The notes under the pieces are model-generated. The model worked only from the letters and a program-made list of their open reading frames with translations. It had not been told where the DNA came from and made no database searches. A DNA stretch of 64,000 nt from Acinetobacter brisouioides (lineage in GTDB: Bacteria; Pseudomonadota; Gammaproteobacteria; Pseudomonadales; Moraxellaceae), in contig NZ_SJNX01000003.1 in NCBI RefSeq assembly GCF_004331075.1, forward strand, positions 229,495-293,494. Direction: 5' to 3'. Both the position numbers and the translations under genes were made by a program. Positions 28,485 through 37,621 of the stretch are shown piece by piece. The number at the start of each line of letters is the position of its first letter. Positions within the stretch are counted from its first letter, which is position 1.

Positions 28485-29796
28485 AATTATCAATAACTTT
28501 TTTCAACTTTTCATGTATTTCGGATTCAAAAGGAGTCAATAATATAATTTCATTGCTATTGTGATCTCGTCTTTCTGCACTGACCAAAGTTAATTTTGAT
28601 TTAGCTACTAATTGAGCAAGATAACTATGCAATCTTGGAAATTTACTAATTATCTTAATAATATTACGTTTTAATCGTGGTCTTCTAGAAAGAAAATTTA
28701 CACTCTTTCTAATTGATTTCTTTAATGTGTTTTTAATGGAATTAAATAGTTTAATCCTATTATTAACTTCAAATATTTCACCCGTGATAATTTTTTTTAT
28801 AAGACGCAAAGGTCGAGTTATTTTCCAAGATAAACTTTGATGTAGATCAATCACTCGCTGATGCCAGTAAGTTATTTGAGATCGCAATTCTTGTTCTGTT
28901 GATTCAAACTTAACAACCTCATTTTGTAATTTATTCACTTTTTCCTTTAAAGATTGAATATCATCTTCATTTAATTTAACAAGATGATCTAACTTATTTT
29001 CGATATTATCTATTTTTTGTGCTTTCATATCTACTTTTTCTATCTCATGTAAAATAGCAGTATCATAGCGTTCAGCCAATATGCTTAATTTTAGCCCATA
29101 TTCTTGAGTAAAAGCGTGATCAAATACATCTAGCACCTCTATAGAAGCTGTTTTTTGTGCTATTACTGCATAATCTGGACTTACCCCTTCGATAACATCA
29201 TTCAAGTTAGGAGAAATCTTTTTAACAAGTTCTTTAGATTCTTGTAATCTCATAACTTTTGTACGAAAAAAACCATAATATTCAGGCACAAATGAAAGCA
29301 ATAGAGGCGGTATCGGTCGTTGGTGAGTTGGATCTAAATAAAAATTACGGGTTGCAACAGCAATATTCTCAGGATTGGGAGTTTCGAGAATCAATAATCC
29401 ACCTGGTTTCAATACACGATGTGCTTCTAAAACAAGTGTTCGGAGCTGCTCAAAAGAGATATGTTCAACAACATGAAAAGCAGAAACTATTGCTTGACTT
29501 TCATCTGGAAGCTGAGAAAGAAATTCAATAGCATCTCCTTTCATTGCAGGAAGATTTCGATCTATACAGCCTTGGAGCATTTCCTCATCTTGATCTATAC
29601 CTTGAGGTAAGAAGCCCTCTTGTAAAAGCAATTCAAGCCATTCACCTCTTCCACATCCTAAATCAATTGCAGGTGCTGTTAAATAAATTTTTGTCAAAGG
29701 TAAAATAAAGGGAAGGTAAGCACGTAAACGTGTGATAATTAATTCACTAGAACCTCTATATCTTTCCTCAAAAGCTCTATAAAAATTATCGCTCAT
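28483..29796 (-). CDS. SAM-dependent methyltransferase with coiled coil, WbdD-like chain terminator lacking a kinase domain
   Basis: This 437-residue protein has an N-terminal class I methyltransferase domain: motif I DLGCGRGEW at about residues 45-53, FHVVEHI near 107 and HRVLKPGGLLILETPNPEN near 130. A heptad-patterned coiled coil follows (about 255-320), then SWKITRPLRLIKKII and a basic, probably membrane-binding C-terminus. WbdD of E. coli O9a has a methyltransferase, a kinase, a coiled-coil ruler and a membrane anchor, and caps the polymer to stop growth. Here the kinase domain is absent, as in methyl-only systems such as O8. ATG 29796 overlaps the wzt stop (ATGA) and fits better than a start ten codons earlier inside wzt. 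Confidence 0.75.
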   Translation of the reverse strand: MSDNFYRAFEERYRGSSELIITRLRAYLPFILPLTKIYLTAPAIDLGCGRGEWLELLLQEGFLPQGIDQDEEMLQGCIDRNLPAMKGDAIEFLSQLPDESQAIVSAFHVVEHISFEQLRTLVLEAHRVLKPGGLLILETPNPENIAVATRNFYLDPTHQRPIPPLLLSFVPEYYGFFRTKVMRLQESKELVKKISPNLNDVIEGVSPDYAVIAQKTASIEVLDVFDHAFTQEYGLKLSILAERYDTAILHEIEKVDMKAQKIDNIENKLDHLVKLNEDDIQSLKEKVNKLQNEVVKFESTEQELRSQITYWHQRVIDLHQSLSWKITRPLRLIKKIITGEIFEVNNRIKLFNSIKNTLKKSIRKSVNFLSRRPRLKRNIIKIISKFPRLHSYLAQLVAKSKLTLVSAERRDHNSNEIILLTPFESEIHEKLKKVIDN

Positions 29797-31013
29797 TGAG
29801 AATACTCCACAGTAGATGGCAGCCAAGCTACCCCAACAAAACTATCTTTATCTATGTTAAGAACATTGAAAACTAGTGCTAAATCTCGCCACTCATAATT
29901 CTTATTTATATGGGTATCACCAGCATGCAAAGCAATCGCAACTGAATATGTACCTGTTCCTAAATTAGCAAGAAATTGAAAGGTAAAAGTCATTACAGTA
30001 CCCTTTTTCACTGCCTGCAGTTTATGTTTGAGGTGATGTGTATTGGTACCAAAAATTGACTGACCAAGCCTATCTTTAATCATATAACCAATAACGAGTT
30101 CAGGGATATCTTCAACAGCTCTTACAACGACTTTCAATTTTACCAATTGGCCAACATTTACAACTTCAATGCGTTCATCCTGCTCATTTAGCAGGATGAC
30201 TTCATCCAGCGTAGCCTCGCCAGTTCCAGAAATAGTTTGTAATTTTCCATCATCTGCAGCCTGTTGCCTTACAGTCTGGTTTTCCCGTTCAGCCAATAAA
30301 GCATTATAGTAATCCATCACTGCCTCTGGCTCACCTTCCATTACAAAGTGCCCAGCGCTAAGCAAAACAGCCCGGTCACAAATACTCTGAATCGCCTGTT
30401 TATCATGGCTAACGATTAACAACGTAGTACCTTGTTTACGGAACTCTCGGATCCGATCAAAGCTTTTATGCTGAAAATAAGCATCACCTACAGACAGTGC
30501 CTCATCCACAATCAAGACGTCTGGCCGAATAGCGGTCGCCACGCTGAAAGCCAAACGCATTTGCATACCACTACTATATACACGCACCGGTTGATCAATA
30601 TAGTCACCAATTTCAGCAAATGCTTCGATTTCAGGCATCAAATGGGCTATATCAGCGCTACTCATTCCCAACAATTGTCCAGCCATAAATGCATTTTGTC
30701 GGCCCGTAAAGTCAGGATGAAATCCCATCCCGAGCTCAAGCATAGCCGCTACACGACCAGTCATTTTCACGCTACCGGTAGTAGGCTGAGTTGTACCAGT
30801 AATCAGCTTAAGTAAGGTGCTTTTTCCCGCACCATTAATTCCAATAATACCGACAGCCTCACCTGGCTGAACTGTAAAATTAATATCCTGCAATACCCAT
30901 TTTAACTGGTGATATTTTGCATTACCTGGAGTAAACCACTCACACAAACGTGCCCATCGGTTAGAATATTGCTTGTAGGCCTTGCCTAAGTTACTAACAG
31001 TAATCATACCCAT
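29793..31013 (-). CDS. wzt: O-polysaccharide ABC transporter ATP-binding protein Wzt with C-terminal glycan-binding domain
   Basis: Wzt powers export of undecaprenyl-linked polysaccharide across the inner membrane. The nucleotide-binding half has Walker A GINGAGKST (residues 58-66), the signature SSGMQMRLAFS, Walker B VLIVDEALSVGD and the switch His in VSHD. Residues from about 250 to 406 form the extra beta-sandwich Wzt_C domain (GEATLDEVILLN, VIGYMIKDRLGQSIFGTNT). In O8/O9a that domain binds the modified non-reducing end and selects finished chains. This full-length form therefore fits with the methyltransferase encoded next. It overlaps wzm (TGATG) and the methyltransferase gene (ATGA). 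Confidence 0.93.
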   Translation of the reverse strand: MGMITVSNLGKAYKQYSNRWARLCEWFTPGNAKYHQLKWVLQDINFTVQPGEAVGIIGINGAGKSTLLKLITGTTQPTTGSVKMTGRVAAMLELGMGFHPDFTGRQNAFMAGQLLGMSSADIAHLMPEIEAFAEIGDYIDQPVRVYSSGMQMRLAFSVATAIRPDVLIVDEALSVGDAYFQHKSFDRIREFRKQGTTLLIVSHDKQAIQSICDRAVLLSAGHFVMEGEPEAVMDYYNALLAERENQTVRQQAADDGKLQTISGTGEATLDEVILLNEQDERIEVVNVGQLVKLKVVVRAVEDIPELVIGYMIKDRLGQSIFGTNTHHLKHKLQAVKKGTVMTFTFQFLANLGTGTYSVAIALHAGDTHINKNYEWRDLALVFNVLNIDKDSFVGVAWLPSTVEYSQ

Positions 31014-31807
31014 CAGAGTTCATCCACCATTTCACCCACATGCTGGCGAAATAAACGCATTCCTAAACCACATAACACTAATCCCAGTACAAATGGGTAA
31101 AGAAGCGTTACCCAGTCAGGCAACTGACCTAAAACAAAAATACCTTGGTAGGCTTGGACAAGTGGATACATAGGATTGAATGCCATAAATGGCTTAACCG
31201 ATTCAGGCAGAATGCTCGCGGGGTATACTACAGGAGTAAACCAAAACCAAAATTGTAAAAAGATGCCAAAAAATTGACCAACATCCCTAAAAAAAACATT
31301 CAGCACGCCCAACGTCATACCCAAACCGATAGCGAATAGAAGTTGAATGAGCAACACCGGAATGATGGCTAAACTTACCCAACCCGGCCAAAAGCCAGCA
31401 AAGAGCAAGAAAACCAAGAATAATCCGAAGATGATGGCAAAGTTAACACCAGCATTGAGCACCGTAATGATAGGCAAACTCATGCGAGGGAAACTAATTT
31501 TCTTAAGCAAGTTAGCGTTATCTAAAAAAATGTTTTGGCCGCGCCCAACGATCTCGGCAAATAACCCCCAAGTAAGAGAACCTGCACACAGATAGATACT
31601 ATACGCAAAACCATTATCAACTCCCGGCAATTTTGCTCGCATTACTTGCGAGAAGATAACCGTATAAACGATGATCATGGCCAGTGGATTGAGAAACGTC
31701 CAAGCTGCACCTAATAATGAATTGCGGTATTTACTTTGGAATTCGCGTTTTACACTACCGTAGATAAATCCACGGTAGGCCCACAAGGGCCTTAAAATGC
31801 CAATCAT
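31013..31807 (-). CDS. wzm: O-polysaccharide ABC transporter permease Wzm
   Basis: This 264-residue inner-membrane permease of the ABC-2 type has about six membrane segments. It has the characteristic KREFQSKYRNSLLGAAWTFLNP before the first segment, the GRGQNIFLDNANLLKKISFPR loop, and the NVFFRDVGQFFGIFLQFWFWFTPVVYP block. With Wzt it forms the channel that exports completed polymer. It overlaps the manC stop by 1 nt (TAATG) and wzt by 1 nt. ABC export of this kind needs no Wzy polymerase, Wzx flippase or Wzz regulator. Confidence 0.94.
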   Translation of the reverse strand: MIGILRPLWAYRGFIYGSVKREFQSKYRNSLLGAAWTFLNPLAMIIVYTVIFSQVMRAKLPGVDNGFAYSIYLCAGSLTWGLFAEIVGRGQNIFLDNANLLKKISFPRMSLPIITVLNAGVNFAIIFGLFLVFLLFAGFWPGWVSLAIIPVLLIQLLFAIGLGMTLGVLNVFFRDVGQFFGIFLQFWFWFTPVVYPASILPESVKPFMAFNPMYPLVQAYQGIFVLGQLPDWVTLLYPFVLGLVLCGLGMRLFRQHVGEMVDEL

Positions 31808-33228
31808 TAAGCTCGCCCGTAATTATCTTCAAAGCGAACAATATCATCTTCCCCTAGATACTCACCACTTTGTACTTCAATCATCACCAAATCGAGTATG
31901 CCAGGGTTTTCTAAACGATGCTTATGACCTGCAGGAATATAGGTAGATTCATTTGTATTAACAAAGAGTTCCTTTTCACCATTGATCACTTTAGCCATAC
32001 CACTCACCACAATCCAATGTTCACTACGATGGTGATGCATTTGCAAGCTAAGGCTAGCACCTGGCTTCACTTCAATTCGTTTTATTTTAAAGCGAGGGCC
32101 TTCTTCCAATACGGTATAAGTCCCCCATGGGCGAGATACAGTGCGGTGAAACTTGTAGGTTTCATGTCCTTGTTGCTTCAAGGCATTGTAAACAAATTTG
32201 ACATCCTGAACTCTAGACTTGTCTGCAACTAACAGAGCGTCTGGAGTATCTACAATTACTAAATTATCTACCCCTACAGCTCCTACCAATCGACCAGTAC
32301 CCTCACAATGGATATAGCTATTGTGGACGTCATGTAGAATTGTATCACCGGCTAAAGTATTACCTGCAGCATCCTGCTCACCTAACCGATCCATTGCCGA
32401 CCAGGAACCAATATCATCCCAACCTATATCACATGGCACAACAGCAACATTTGAGGAACGTTCCATTACAGCATAATCAATAGAGATATCAGGAACGCTA
32501 GCGAATGCAACCTTATCTAAGTCTGTCTGCTTCAATTCAGTACTATGCACTGTACGTGAAACTTTCAAGCAATTGCGAACAGCTTCCATCACTTTTGGAC
32601 AGTGCTGAGTCATTTCGCGGATCAAGGTTCCAGCCGAAAAACAGAACATTCCAGAGTTCCAATAGAAACGTCCCGAAGCCACATATTCTTGTGCAAGTGC
32701 TAATGAAGGCTTTTCTACAAAGCATTTGACATTATTACCATCAGCTTCAATATAGCCATAACCTGTTTCTGGTGCATTTGGCGCAATACCAAAGGTCACC
32801 AATTTACCATTACCCGCAAGTGATACAGCTTGATCAACTGCCTCTGCAAATGCAGAATGATTACTAATCAAATGATCTGCTGCCAGCACCAATAGCAATG
32901 CATCATCTCCATGATGTTGCATCACCTGTAACGCAGCTGTAGCTACCGCAGCAGCCGTATTGCGGCCAAATGGCTCCAAAATAAAACTGGTTGGCAACCC
33001 AGTATCATTAACCTCGCTGTAATCATCCAAAGTTTTGAACTGTAAATCCCTGTTTGTTACCGTGAGAATTTCAGTCACGCCTGGTAAGGCAGCACCACGT
33101 ATAAATGCTTTCTGTAACAGACTTTCACCATCAGTCAGACGGATAAATGGTTTAGTATGTTGCTCACGAGAGATAGGCCAGAGTCGTGAACCAGCCCCAC
33201 CACAAAGAATTGTTGGTATTAGTTTCAT
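31807..33228 (-). CDS. manC: Mannose-1-phosphate guanylyltransferase / mannose-6-phosphate isomerase (ManC/WbpW)
   Basis: This is the bifunctional type II enzyme of GDP-mannose synthesis, 473 residues. The N-terminal pyrophosphorylase has ILCGGAGSRLWPISRE, FILEPFGRNTAAA and FVEKPSLALA. The C-terminal cupin isomerase (about residues 345-473) has RPWGTYTVLEEGPRFKIKRI, LSLQMHHHRSEHWIVV and TYIPAGHKHRLENPG with metal-binding histidines. It is the first gene of the cassette. With phosphomannomutase encoded at 12.1 kb it makes GDP-mannose from fructose-6-phosphate without a separate ManA. In the Pseudomonas A-band cluster WbpW has this role. Confidence 0.95.
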   Translation of the reverse strand: MKLIPTILCGGAGSRLWPISREQHTKPFIRLTDGESLLQKAFIRGAALPGVTEILTVTNRDLQFKTLDDYSEVNDTGLPTSFILEPFGRNTAAAVATAALQVMQHHGDDALLLVLAADHLISNHSAFAEAVDQAVSLAGNGKLVTFGIAPNAPETGYGYIEADGNNVKCFVEKPSLALAQEYVASGRFYWNSGMFCFSAGTLIREMTQHCPKVMEAVRNCLKVSRTVHSTELKQTDLDKVAFASVPDISIDYAVMERSSNVAVVPCDIGWDDIGSWSAMDRLGEQDAAGNTLAGDTILHDVHNSYIHCEGTGRLVGAVGVDNLVIVDTPDALLVADKSRVQDVKFVYNALKQQGHETYKFHRTVSRPWGTYTVLEEGPRFKIKRIEVKPGASLSLQMHHHRSEHWIVVSGMAKVINGEKELFVNTNESTYIPAGHKHRLENPGILDLVMIEVQSGEYLGEDDIVRFEDNYGRA

Positions 33229-33394
33229 AAATATAATCTGATAGTCTGATTGGCCTGCTTACACAAGTTTCTGATTTATTTTTTAAATGAATTAGTCATC
33301 TAAATAATTGCGAAGCAATCTTAGCTTAATATAACTATCTATTCAATAATACTTGGCAAACTATAGCTTACTTGAATAAAATTTACTTATTCTT
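33229..33394 (-). promoter_or_regulatory. Probable promoter region of the ABC cassette
   Basis: Because a leftward terminator lies just upstream (33395-33422), transcription of manC and the genes behind it must begin in this AT-rich stretch of about 165 bp or read through. A TTGCCA box occurs on the minus strand near 33353-33358 with A/T-rich hexamers downstream, but spacing is poor and I cannot fix the start site. Confidence 0.4.
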
Positions 33395-33422
33395 AAAAAA
33401 GGGAATCTACCGATCCCCCTTA
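33395..33422 (-). terminator. Leftward terminator between the mobile-element remnants and the ABC cassette
   Basis: Read on the minus strand, AAGGGGGATC pairs imperfectly with GATTCCCTT (one bulge) and runs into six T residues. It sits right behind the stop of the ICE-like pseudogene. Confidence 0.6.
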
Positions 33423-33425
33423 TAA

Positions 33426-33992
33426 CTAATTCATTACCTGCACACTATCTTTTAGCTCTTGCTGAATATTAGACATACACTGCCGACCTGTCTTCAGACT
33501 TACGGATTTGCCTTTTTCTTGTGCAAAAGAAGTTTCCGCATAAAACCCCTCCAGCACATCCACCCTCTCCTCACTGTTCACTTCAAATCGGGCATTGGCA
33601 AAACCCACCTTAGCCACATGATCCAGTGCTTCCTGATAAAAGCCTGTATCTTTGCTTTGCTGGTCAATTTCTTTAGCAGTCCGAATCGCATCGTTTAGGC
33701 TGATGCCATCGCATAAAGTTAGATCAATGTAATACACTGGCTGGCGGTAGCTTTGCGTGGTGCTTTTGCCGCGCAGGATCAACTGCAACGGTAGGCAAGG
33801 AAGTAAATCCCCTGATGCCGCCGCATGGTAATAAGACAGTCATGCCGTCAAAGTGCGGATACTGTTAAAACCTGTGGTTCTAAAGATAAACGTACCAAAT
33901 CCATCGCCATCATCCAGATTGACATGCAACCACCCATAAGGCTTGCAGTTCCCACCCTGTGCCAGTGGACATAAATCTGGCGATGGGCAGGG
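33426..33992 (-). pseudogene. Truncated and nonsense-interrupted plasmid/ICE-type gene of unknown function
   Basis: From the IS edge at 33992 the minus strand encodes PCPSPDLCPLAQGGNCKPYG, then HVNLDDGDGFGTFIFRTTGF and NSIRTLTA. An in-frame TGA at 33840-33842 breaks it, and it resumes LSYYHAAASGDLLPCLPLQL and RGKSTTQSYRQPVYYIDLTL down to 33426. The cysteine pattern CPS-C-C near the break and the FRTTGFNSIRTL motif recall a conserved plasmid/integrative-element protein often labelled a hydrolase or metal-binding protein. I cannot assign a function. The 5' end is cut off by the IS3-family element. The part after the stop could only be made from a weak TTG, so the gene is probably dead. Confidence 0.6.
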
Positions 33993-35223
33993 TGAACTAC
34001 CACCACTCTCCTAGACAAATATCGTCTATTCTTTTTGCATAGGAGAGAACCTTATGAGTGGATAACGATATACCCCAGAATTTAAAGATGAAGCTGTTAA
34101 ATTGATTACTGAACGTGGATATTCTGTCACTGATGTCGCAGAACGTCAGGTGTATCACAGCACAGCATTTATAAATAGCTAAAGGCATTACGCAACAACC
34201 CTGATGAACATGAACTGCTCGAGGCAAAGAAAGAAATCCTTCGCCTTAAAAGTCAGCTTAAACAGACTGAAGAGGAACGGGATATCCTAAAGTGAAAGCA
34301 CTGCTTTCACGCCGCTTTGCAAGCCTACCCGAGTAAAGTATCAGTTTATACTGGAATACAGCCATCAATTTAAGATTAAAACGATGTGTCGGGTTCTTAA
34401 GATTGCGCGTGCTGGCTATTACACCTGGTTGCATGAACCTGAATCAGGTAGGACTATTGAAGATAAGCGGTTATTACAGCTCATCCGTTCCTCTTATGAT
34501 GCCAGTTATGGCATCTATGGTTATCGTCGCATCACGCTGGATCTTAAAGAGCTAAGTGAAAGCTGTGGGCCTAATCGTGTGCTAAAGATCATGAAGAACA
34601 ATGGTATTGCCGCTGTTCGAGGATATAAGAAGCATAAAAGTTGGTCGTGGTCGTCCTCAAATTGTACCACCTAACCATTTAAATCGAGAATTTGTTGTAA
34701 ACACACCTGATACCTCGTGGGTGACTGATATAACTTACATTCGCACATGGCAAGGCTGGTTATATCTGGCTGTGGCTCTTGATTTATATTCAAGAAAAGT
34801 CATCGGTTGGTCAATGAAACCTACTCTTGCCAAAGATATTGTTTTGGATGCACTTCTCATGGCAGTGTGGCGACGTAGGCCTAATGAACCTGTGATCATA
34901 CACTCAGACCAAGGCTCACAATACAGCAGCGGAGACTGGTAGAAATTTAGTCAGAAGCATAACTTAATACCCAGCATGAGCCGCAGAGGGAACTATTGGG
35001 ATAATGCTGTTGCTGAATCTTTTTTTAGCAGCTTAAAGAAGGAAAGAATTAAAAAGAGGATCTATAAAACACGAGAAATGGCCCGTGCAGATGTGTTTGA
35101 TTATATCGAGATGTTTTACAATCGAATCAGGCGTCATTCGCATCTCGATGGTATGAGTCCAGAAGCATTTGAGGCAGCTTCAAAATGAGGCTGTTTTATG
35201 TCTAGGATACTGGGAGCTGTCCA
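33993..35223 (+). mobile_element. Degenerate IS3-family insertion sequence
   Basis: This element is about 1,231 bp and is bounded by imperfect inverted repeats. The left end TGAACTACCACCACTCTCCT continues AGACA, and the right end read inward is TGGACAGCTCCCAGTATCCT continuing AGACA, about 18 of 25 matching. Ends of the TG...CA type and this length suit the IS3 family. It carries remnants of orfA and orfB on the plus strand. It interrupts the ICE-like pseudogene on its left. No clear target duplication is visible. Confidence 0.75.
34054..35188 (+). pseudogene. Broken IS3-family transposase (orfA/orfB)
   Basis: orfA starts ATG AGT GGA at 34054 but has a TAA as codon 4. It then reads RYTPEFKDEAVKLITERGYS, suffers a frameshift after VTDVAERQ near 34150, and has further stops. 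orfB begins around 34384 (MCRVLKIARAGYYTWL), shifts frame near 34640 (GRGRPQIVPPNHLNREF), and has a TAG at 34940-34942. It ends at 35188 with MSPEAFEAASK. The DDE residues are still recognisable in SWVTDITYIR, IIHSDQGSQY and NAVAESFFSS. With at least three stops and two frameshifts it cannot make transposase without a helper copy. Confidence 0.85.
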
Positions 35224-35440
35224 CAGCATTATCCCAACAATTCCCTCGTCTAGACATACTTTGAATATAATTGTTTGTCAGTAATAGGATTCTAAAATCA
35301 CGGCTGCAGTACTGACTGCTATTGAGATTTACTACAATCGAATTAGACGACATTCTGCAAATGGCTGGTTAAGCCCGGAAGTCTTTGAACAGAAATATTT
35401 TAAGAATTTAGAGGGATCGGCTGTCCACAATACTCTCTAG
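35224..35440 (+). mobile_element. 3' end of a second IS3-family element
   Basis: From 35306 the plus strand encodes AVLTAIEIYYNRIRRHSANG and WLSPEVFEQKYFKNLEGS, the C-terminus of an IS3-type transposase, ending at TAG 35438-35440. Its right terminal repeat ...GGATCGGCTGTCCA ends at about 35427. It has the same orientation and terminal motif GCTGTCCA as the neighbouring element (ends at 35223). The rest of this IS is missing. The terminal repeat overlaps the 3' end of the leftward glycosyltransferase gene. Confidence 0.7.
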
Positions 35441-36580
35441 GATCAACTTCATAAATTTCATCATCTGTTGATTGACCCGTTTGACCTCATAGCGCTGCTG
35501 CACCAATGCCAAAGAGCTGGCAGCCATCTGTTCAATCTGTGCAGGCTGTTCAATCAGGCGCTGCATCGCTTGTGCCAGTGCATCGGCATCGCGGACAGGG
35601 ACTTTAAAACCATTTTGCCCCTCAATCACCGTTTCCTTACAACCTGGTGCATCGGTGGTGATAATCGCACGACGCATCGCCATGGCTTCAAGCACCGAAC
35701 GCGGAATGCCTTCACGGTAGGAGGGCAATACAAAAATATTGGCTTGGCAAATGGCTTGACGTACATCACTGAGTTTACCCCAATACTGAATCAAACCTGC
35801 GGCCATCCACGCTTCCAGATCGTCCTGAGCAATTGCAGCAGGGTTTTCATCAATCCAGCCGACCAGATGAAAATGTGCTGCAGGATAGCGCTGTTTGATT
35901 TGCTTGGCTGCGGCAATGTATTCATACACGCCTTTGTCTTTCAACAAACGTGCCACCATCAAAAAAATCGGCTGCGGTTGACCCTTTTCATCCAGTATTA
36001 AAGGCTGTGGGGCAAATTTTTCGGTATTCACGCCTGAGCCATTCACAATATAGGTTGGGATTCGCTGAGGTAAATGCTTCAGCTCACGCACCAAAGCCAA
36101 ATCATCGGCATTTTGGAAAATCACCGCGCTGGCTTTACTCAAGGCAAAGCGAAAAATCTGGTTAAACAGACGTTTCACATATTTAAAACGACCTGCTGAC
36201 TGATCATTCTGAAAGGCAAAGCCCAAACCGCTGAGTAAAATATAGCGTTCAGGCACTTTCGCTAGATACGCCGCAATCGTGCCATACAGAATCGGTTTAA
36301 TGGTGTAGCTCAGAACTTTATTGGGACGTATGGCTTTAAGCTGCTGGTAAATTGCCAACATGGTTTTCGAGTCTGCGACAGGATTGGTACCCATTTTTTG
36401 TAATGGGTAACTGTGTAAAGCAAATCCCAATTTCTGAAAATACGCCTGATCTTCGGGATACAGCTCGATATTCGGCGCAAGAATGTGAATGGCATAGCCT
36501 TTCGCTGCAATGCTATTCAGCAGGTCACCCCGAAAATTTCGGACGGTATGCAGGTCGTTGGAAATAATGCAAAATTTCAT
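35408..36580 (-). CDS. GT4 glycosyltransferase with an IS-derived C-terminal tail
   Basis: This is a 390-residue GT-B, family-4 enzyme of the WbpH/WbnK-like group. It starts MKFCIISNDLHTVRNFRGDLL and has SYTIKPILYGTIAAYLAK and LSGLGFAF. MVARLLKDKGVYEY forms the donor-domain start, and the EX7E motif is in REGIPRSVLEAMAMRRAIIT. It lies 3 bp behind wbpP and is the last gene of the Wzx module. The native 3' end has been replaced: the last six residues (VDSRSL) and the stop at 35408 are encoded by the terminal repeat of the adjacent IS. The catalytic domain appears complete, so it may still be active. Confidence 0.85.
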   Translation of the reverse strand: MKFCIISNDLHTVRNFRGDLLNSIAAKGYAIHILAPNIELYPEDQAYFQKLGFALHSYPLQKMGTNPVADSKTMLAIYQQLKAIRPNKVLSYTIKPILYGTIAAYLAKVPERYILLSGLGFAFQNDQSAGRFKYVKRLFNQIFRFALSKASAVIFQNADDLALVRELKHLPQRIPTYIVNGSGVNTEKFAPQPLILDEKGQPQPIFLMVARLLKDKGVYEYIAAAKQIKQRYPAAHFHLVGWIDENPAAIAQDDLEAWMAAGLIQYWGKLSDVRQAICQANIFVLPSYREGIPRSVLEAMAMRRAIITTDAPGCKETVIEGQNGFKVPVRDADALAQAMQRLIEQPAQIEQMAASSLALVQQRYEVKRVNQQMMKFMKLILESIVDSRSL

Positions 36581-36583
36581 AGA

Positions 36584-37621
36584 TTACTTTGCCAAACCCT
36601 GTAAATGCTGCACATACCACGGCATGGCTTGTACAATGCCCTGAGCAATATTGAACTGCGGCTGATAGCCCAGCAAGGTTTGAATTTTTGAAATATCGGC
36701 TTGCGAATGGCGCACATCGCCTGCACGGAAATCACGATAGACAGCCGCCTGAGTATAATGCACCGCATTTTTCGCCAAGGTTTCAGTCAACATGGTAAAC
36801 AGTTGATTTAAATCAGTTCGTCCACCAACAGCCACATTATAAATTTGATTGAGTGCAGCCGTGTTTTCAGTAGTCGCTGCCAACAGGTTTGCCTGTACTG
36901 CATTGGCAATATAGTTAAAGTCGCGACTGGTTGAGCCATCACCATTAATATACACCGTATCGCCCTGAATCATGGCAGCCGTCCATTTTGGAATCACCGC
37001 GGCATAAGCACCATCAGGCGTCTGGCGTTTACCAAAAATATTGAAATAACGCAGACCAATCGAATTAAAGCCATAACAACGCTGGAAAACACTAGCATAC
37101 AACTCATTAACATATTTGGTCACGGCATACGGCGACAATGGATTGCCAATAATCTCTTCTTTTTTAGGCAAGGCAGGATGATCGCCATAAGTCGAACTAC
37201 TGGCAGCATAGACAAAGTTTTTGACTTGGACCTCTTTGGCAGCCACCAACATATTCACAAAGCCCGAGATGTTGGAAGCATTGGTCGCAATCGGGTTTTC
37301 AATCGAACGTGGTACTGAACCAAGCGCCGCCTGATGCAACACATAATCCACACCTGCACACGCTGTTTGACAGTCTTCAAGGTTGCAAATATCACCCTGA
37401 ATAAATTTGAAATTCTGCCATTGCTCAGCCGACACGGTAGCCTGCACTTCATCGAGATTGTGCTGAAAACCTGTCGAAAAGTTATCTAAGCCGACCACAC
37501 GCTGACCCAGCAACAACAGTTGTTCCAGCAAATTTGAACCAATAAATCCCGCGACGCCTGTGACTAACCACGTTTTGGGTTGCTGTTGGAGTTGTTCACA
37601 ACATTGTTGATATTGGCTCAT
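36584..37621 (-). CDS. wbpP: UDP-GlcNAc/UDP-GlcNAcA C4-epimerase (WbpP/TviC)
   Basis: This 345-residue short-chain dehydrogenase interconverts UDP-GlcNAc and UDP-GalNAc, or the uronic acid forms after WbpO. It begins with the NAD loop [19 protein letters not shown] and matches my recollection of Pseudomonas WbpP block by block. Examples are [70 protein letters not shown] and [12 protein letters not shown]. It pairs with the WbpO-type dehydrogenase at the head of the same operon, so the product is UDP-GalNAcA. It overlaps the upstream glycosyltransferase gene by 4 nt. Confidence 0.93.
   Translation of the reverse strand: MSQYQQCCEQLQQQPKTWLVTGVAGFIGSNLLEQLLLLGQRVVGLDNFSTGFQHNLDEVQATVSAEQWQNFKFIQGDICNLEDCQTACAGVDYVLHQAALGSVPRSIENPIATNASNISGFVNMLVAAKEVQVKNFVYAASSSTYGDHPALPKKEEIIGNPLSPYAVTKYVNELYASVFQRCYGFNSIGLRYFNIFGKRQTPDGAYAAVIPKWTAAMIQGDTVYINGDGSTSRDFNYIANAVQANLLAATTENTAALNQIYNVAVGGRTDLNQLFTMLTETLAKNAVHYTQAAVYRDFRAGDVRHSQADISKIQTLLGYQPQFNIAQGIVQAMPWYVQHLQGLAK

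Noticed and set aside
30432..30815. 127-codon plus-strand frame inside wzt
   Set aside because: It is antisense to Walker and signature motifs of Wzt, with no ribosome-binding site and no family.
33426..33788. Intact 120-aa gene
   Set aside because: The same frame continues beyond an in-frame TGA with clearly homologous coding sequence. This is therefore the tail of a nonsense-interrupted gene, and the only start would be a TTG.
35468..36001. 177-codon plus-strand frame
   Set aside because: It lies wholly antisense to an intact GT4 gene whose motifs are all recognisable. The conceptual protein is His/Cys-rich with no family character.
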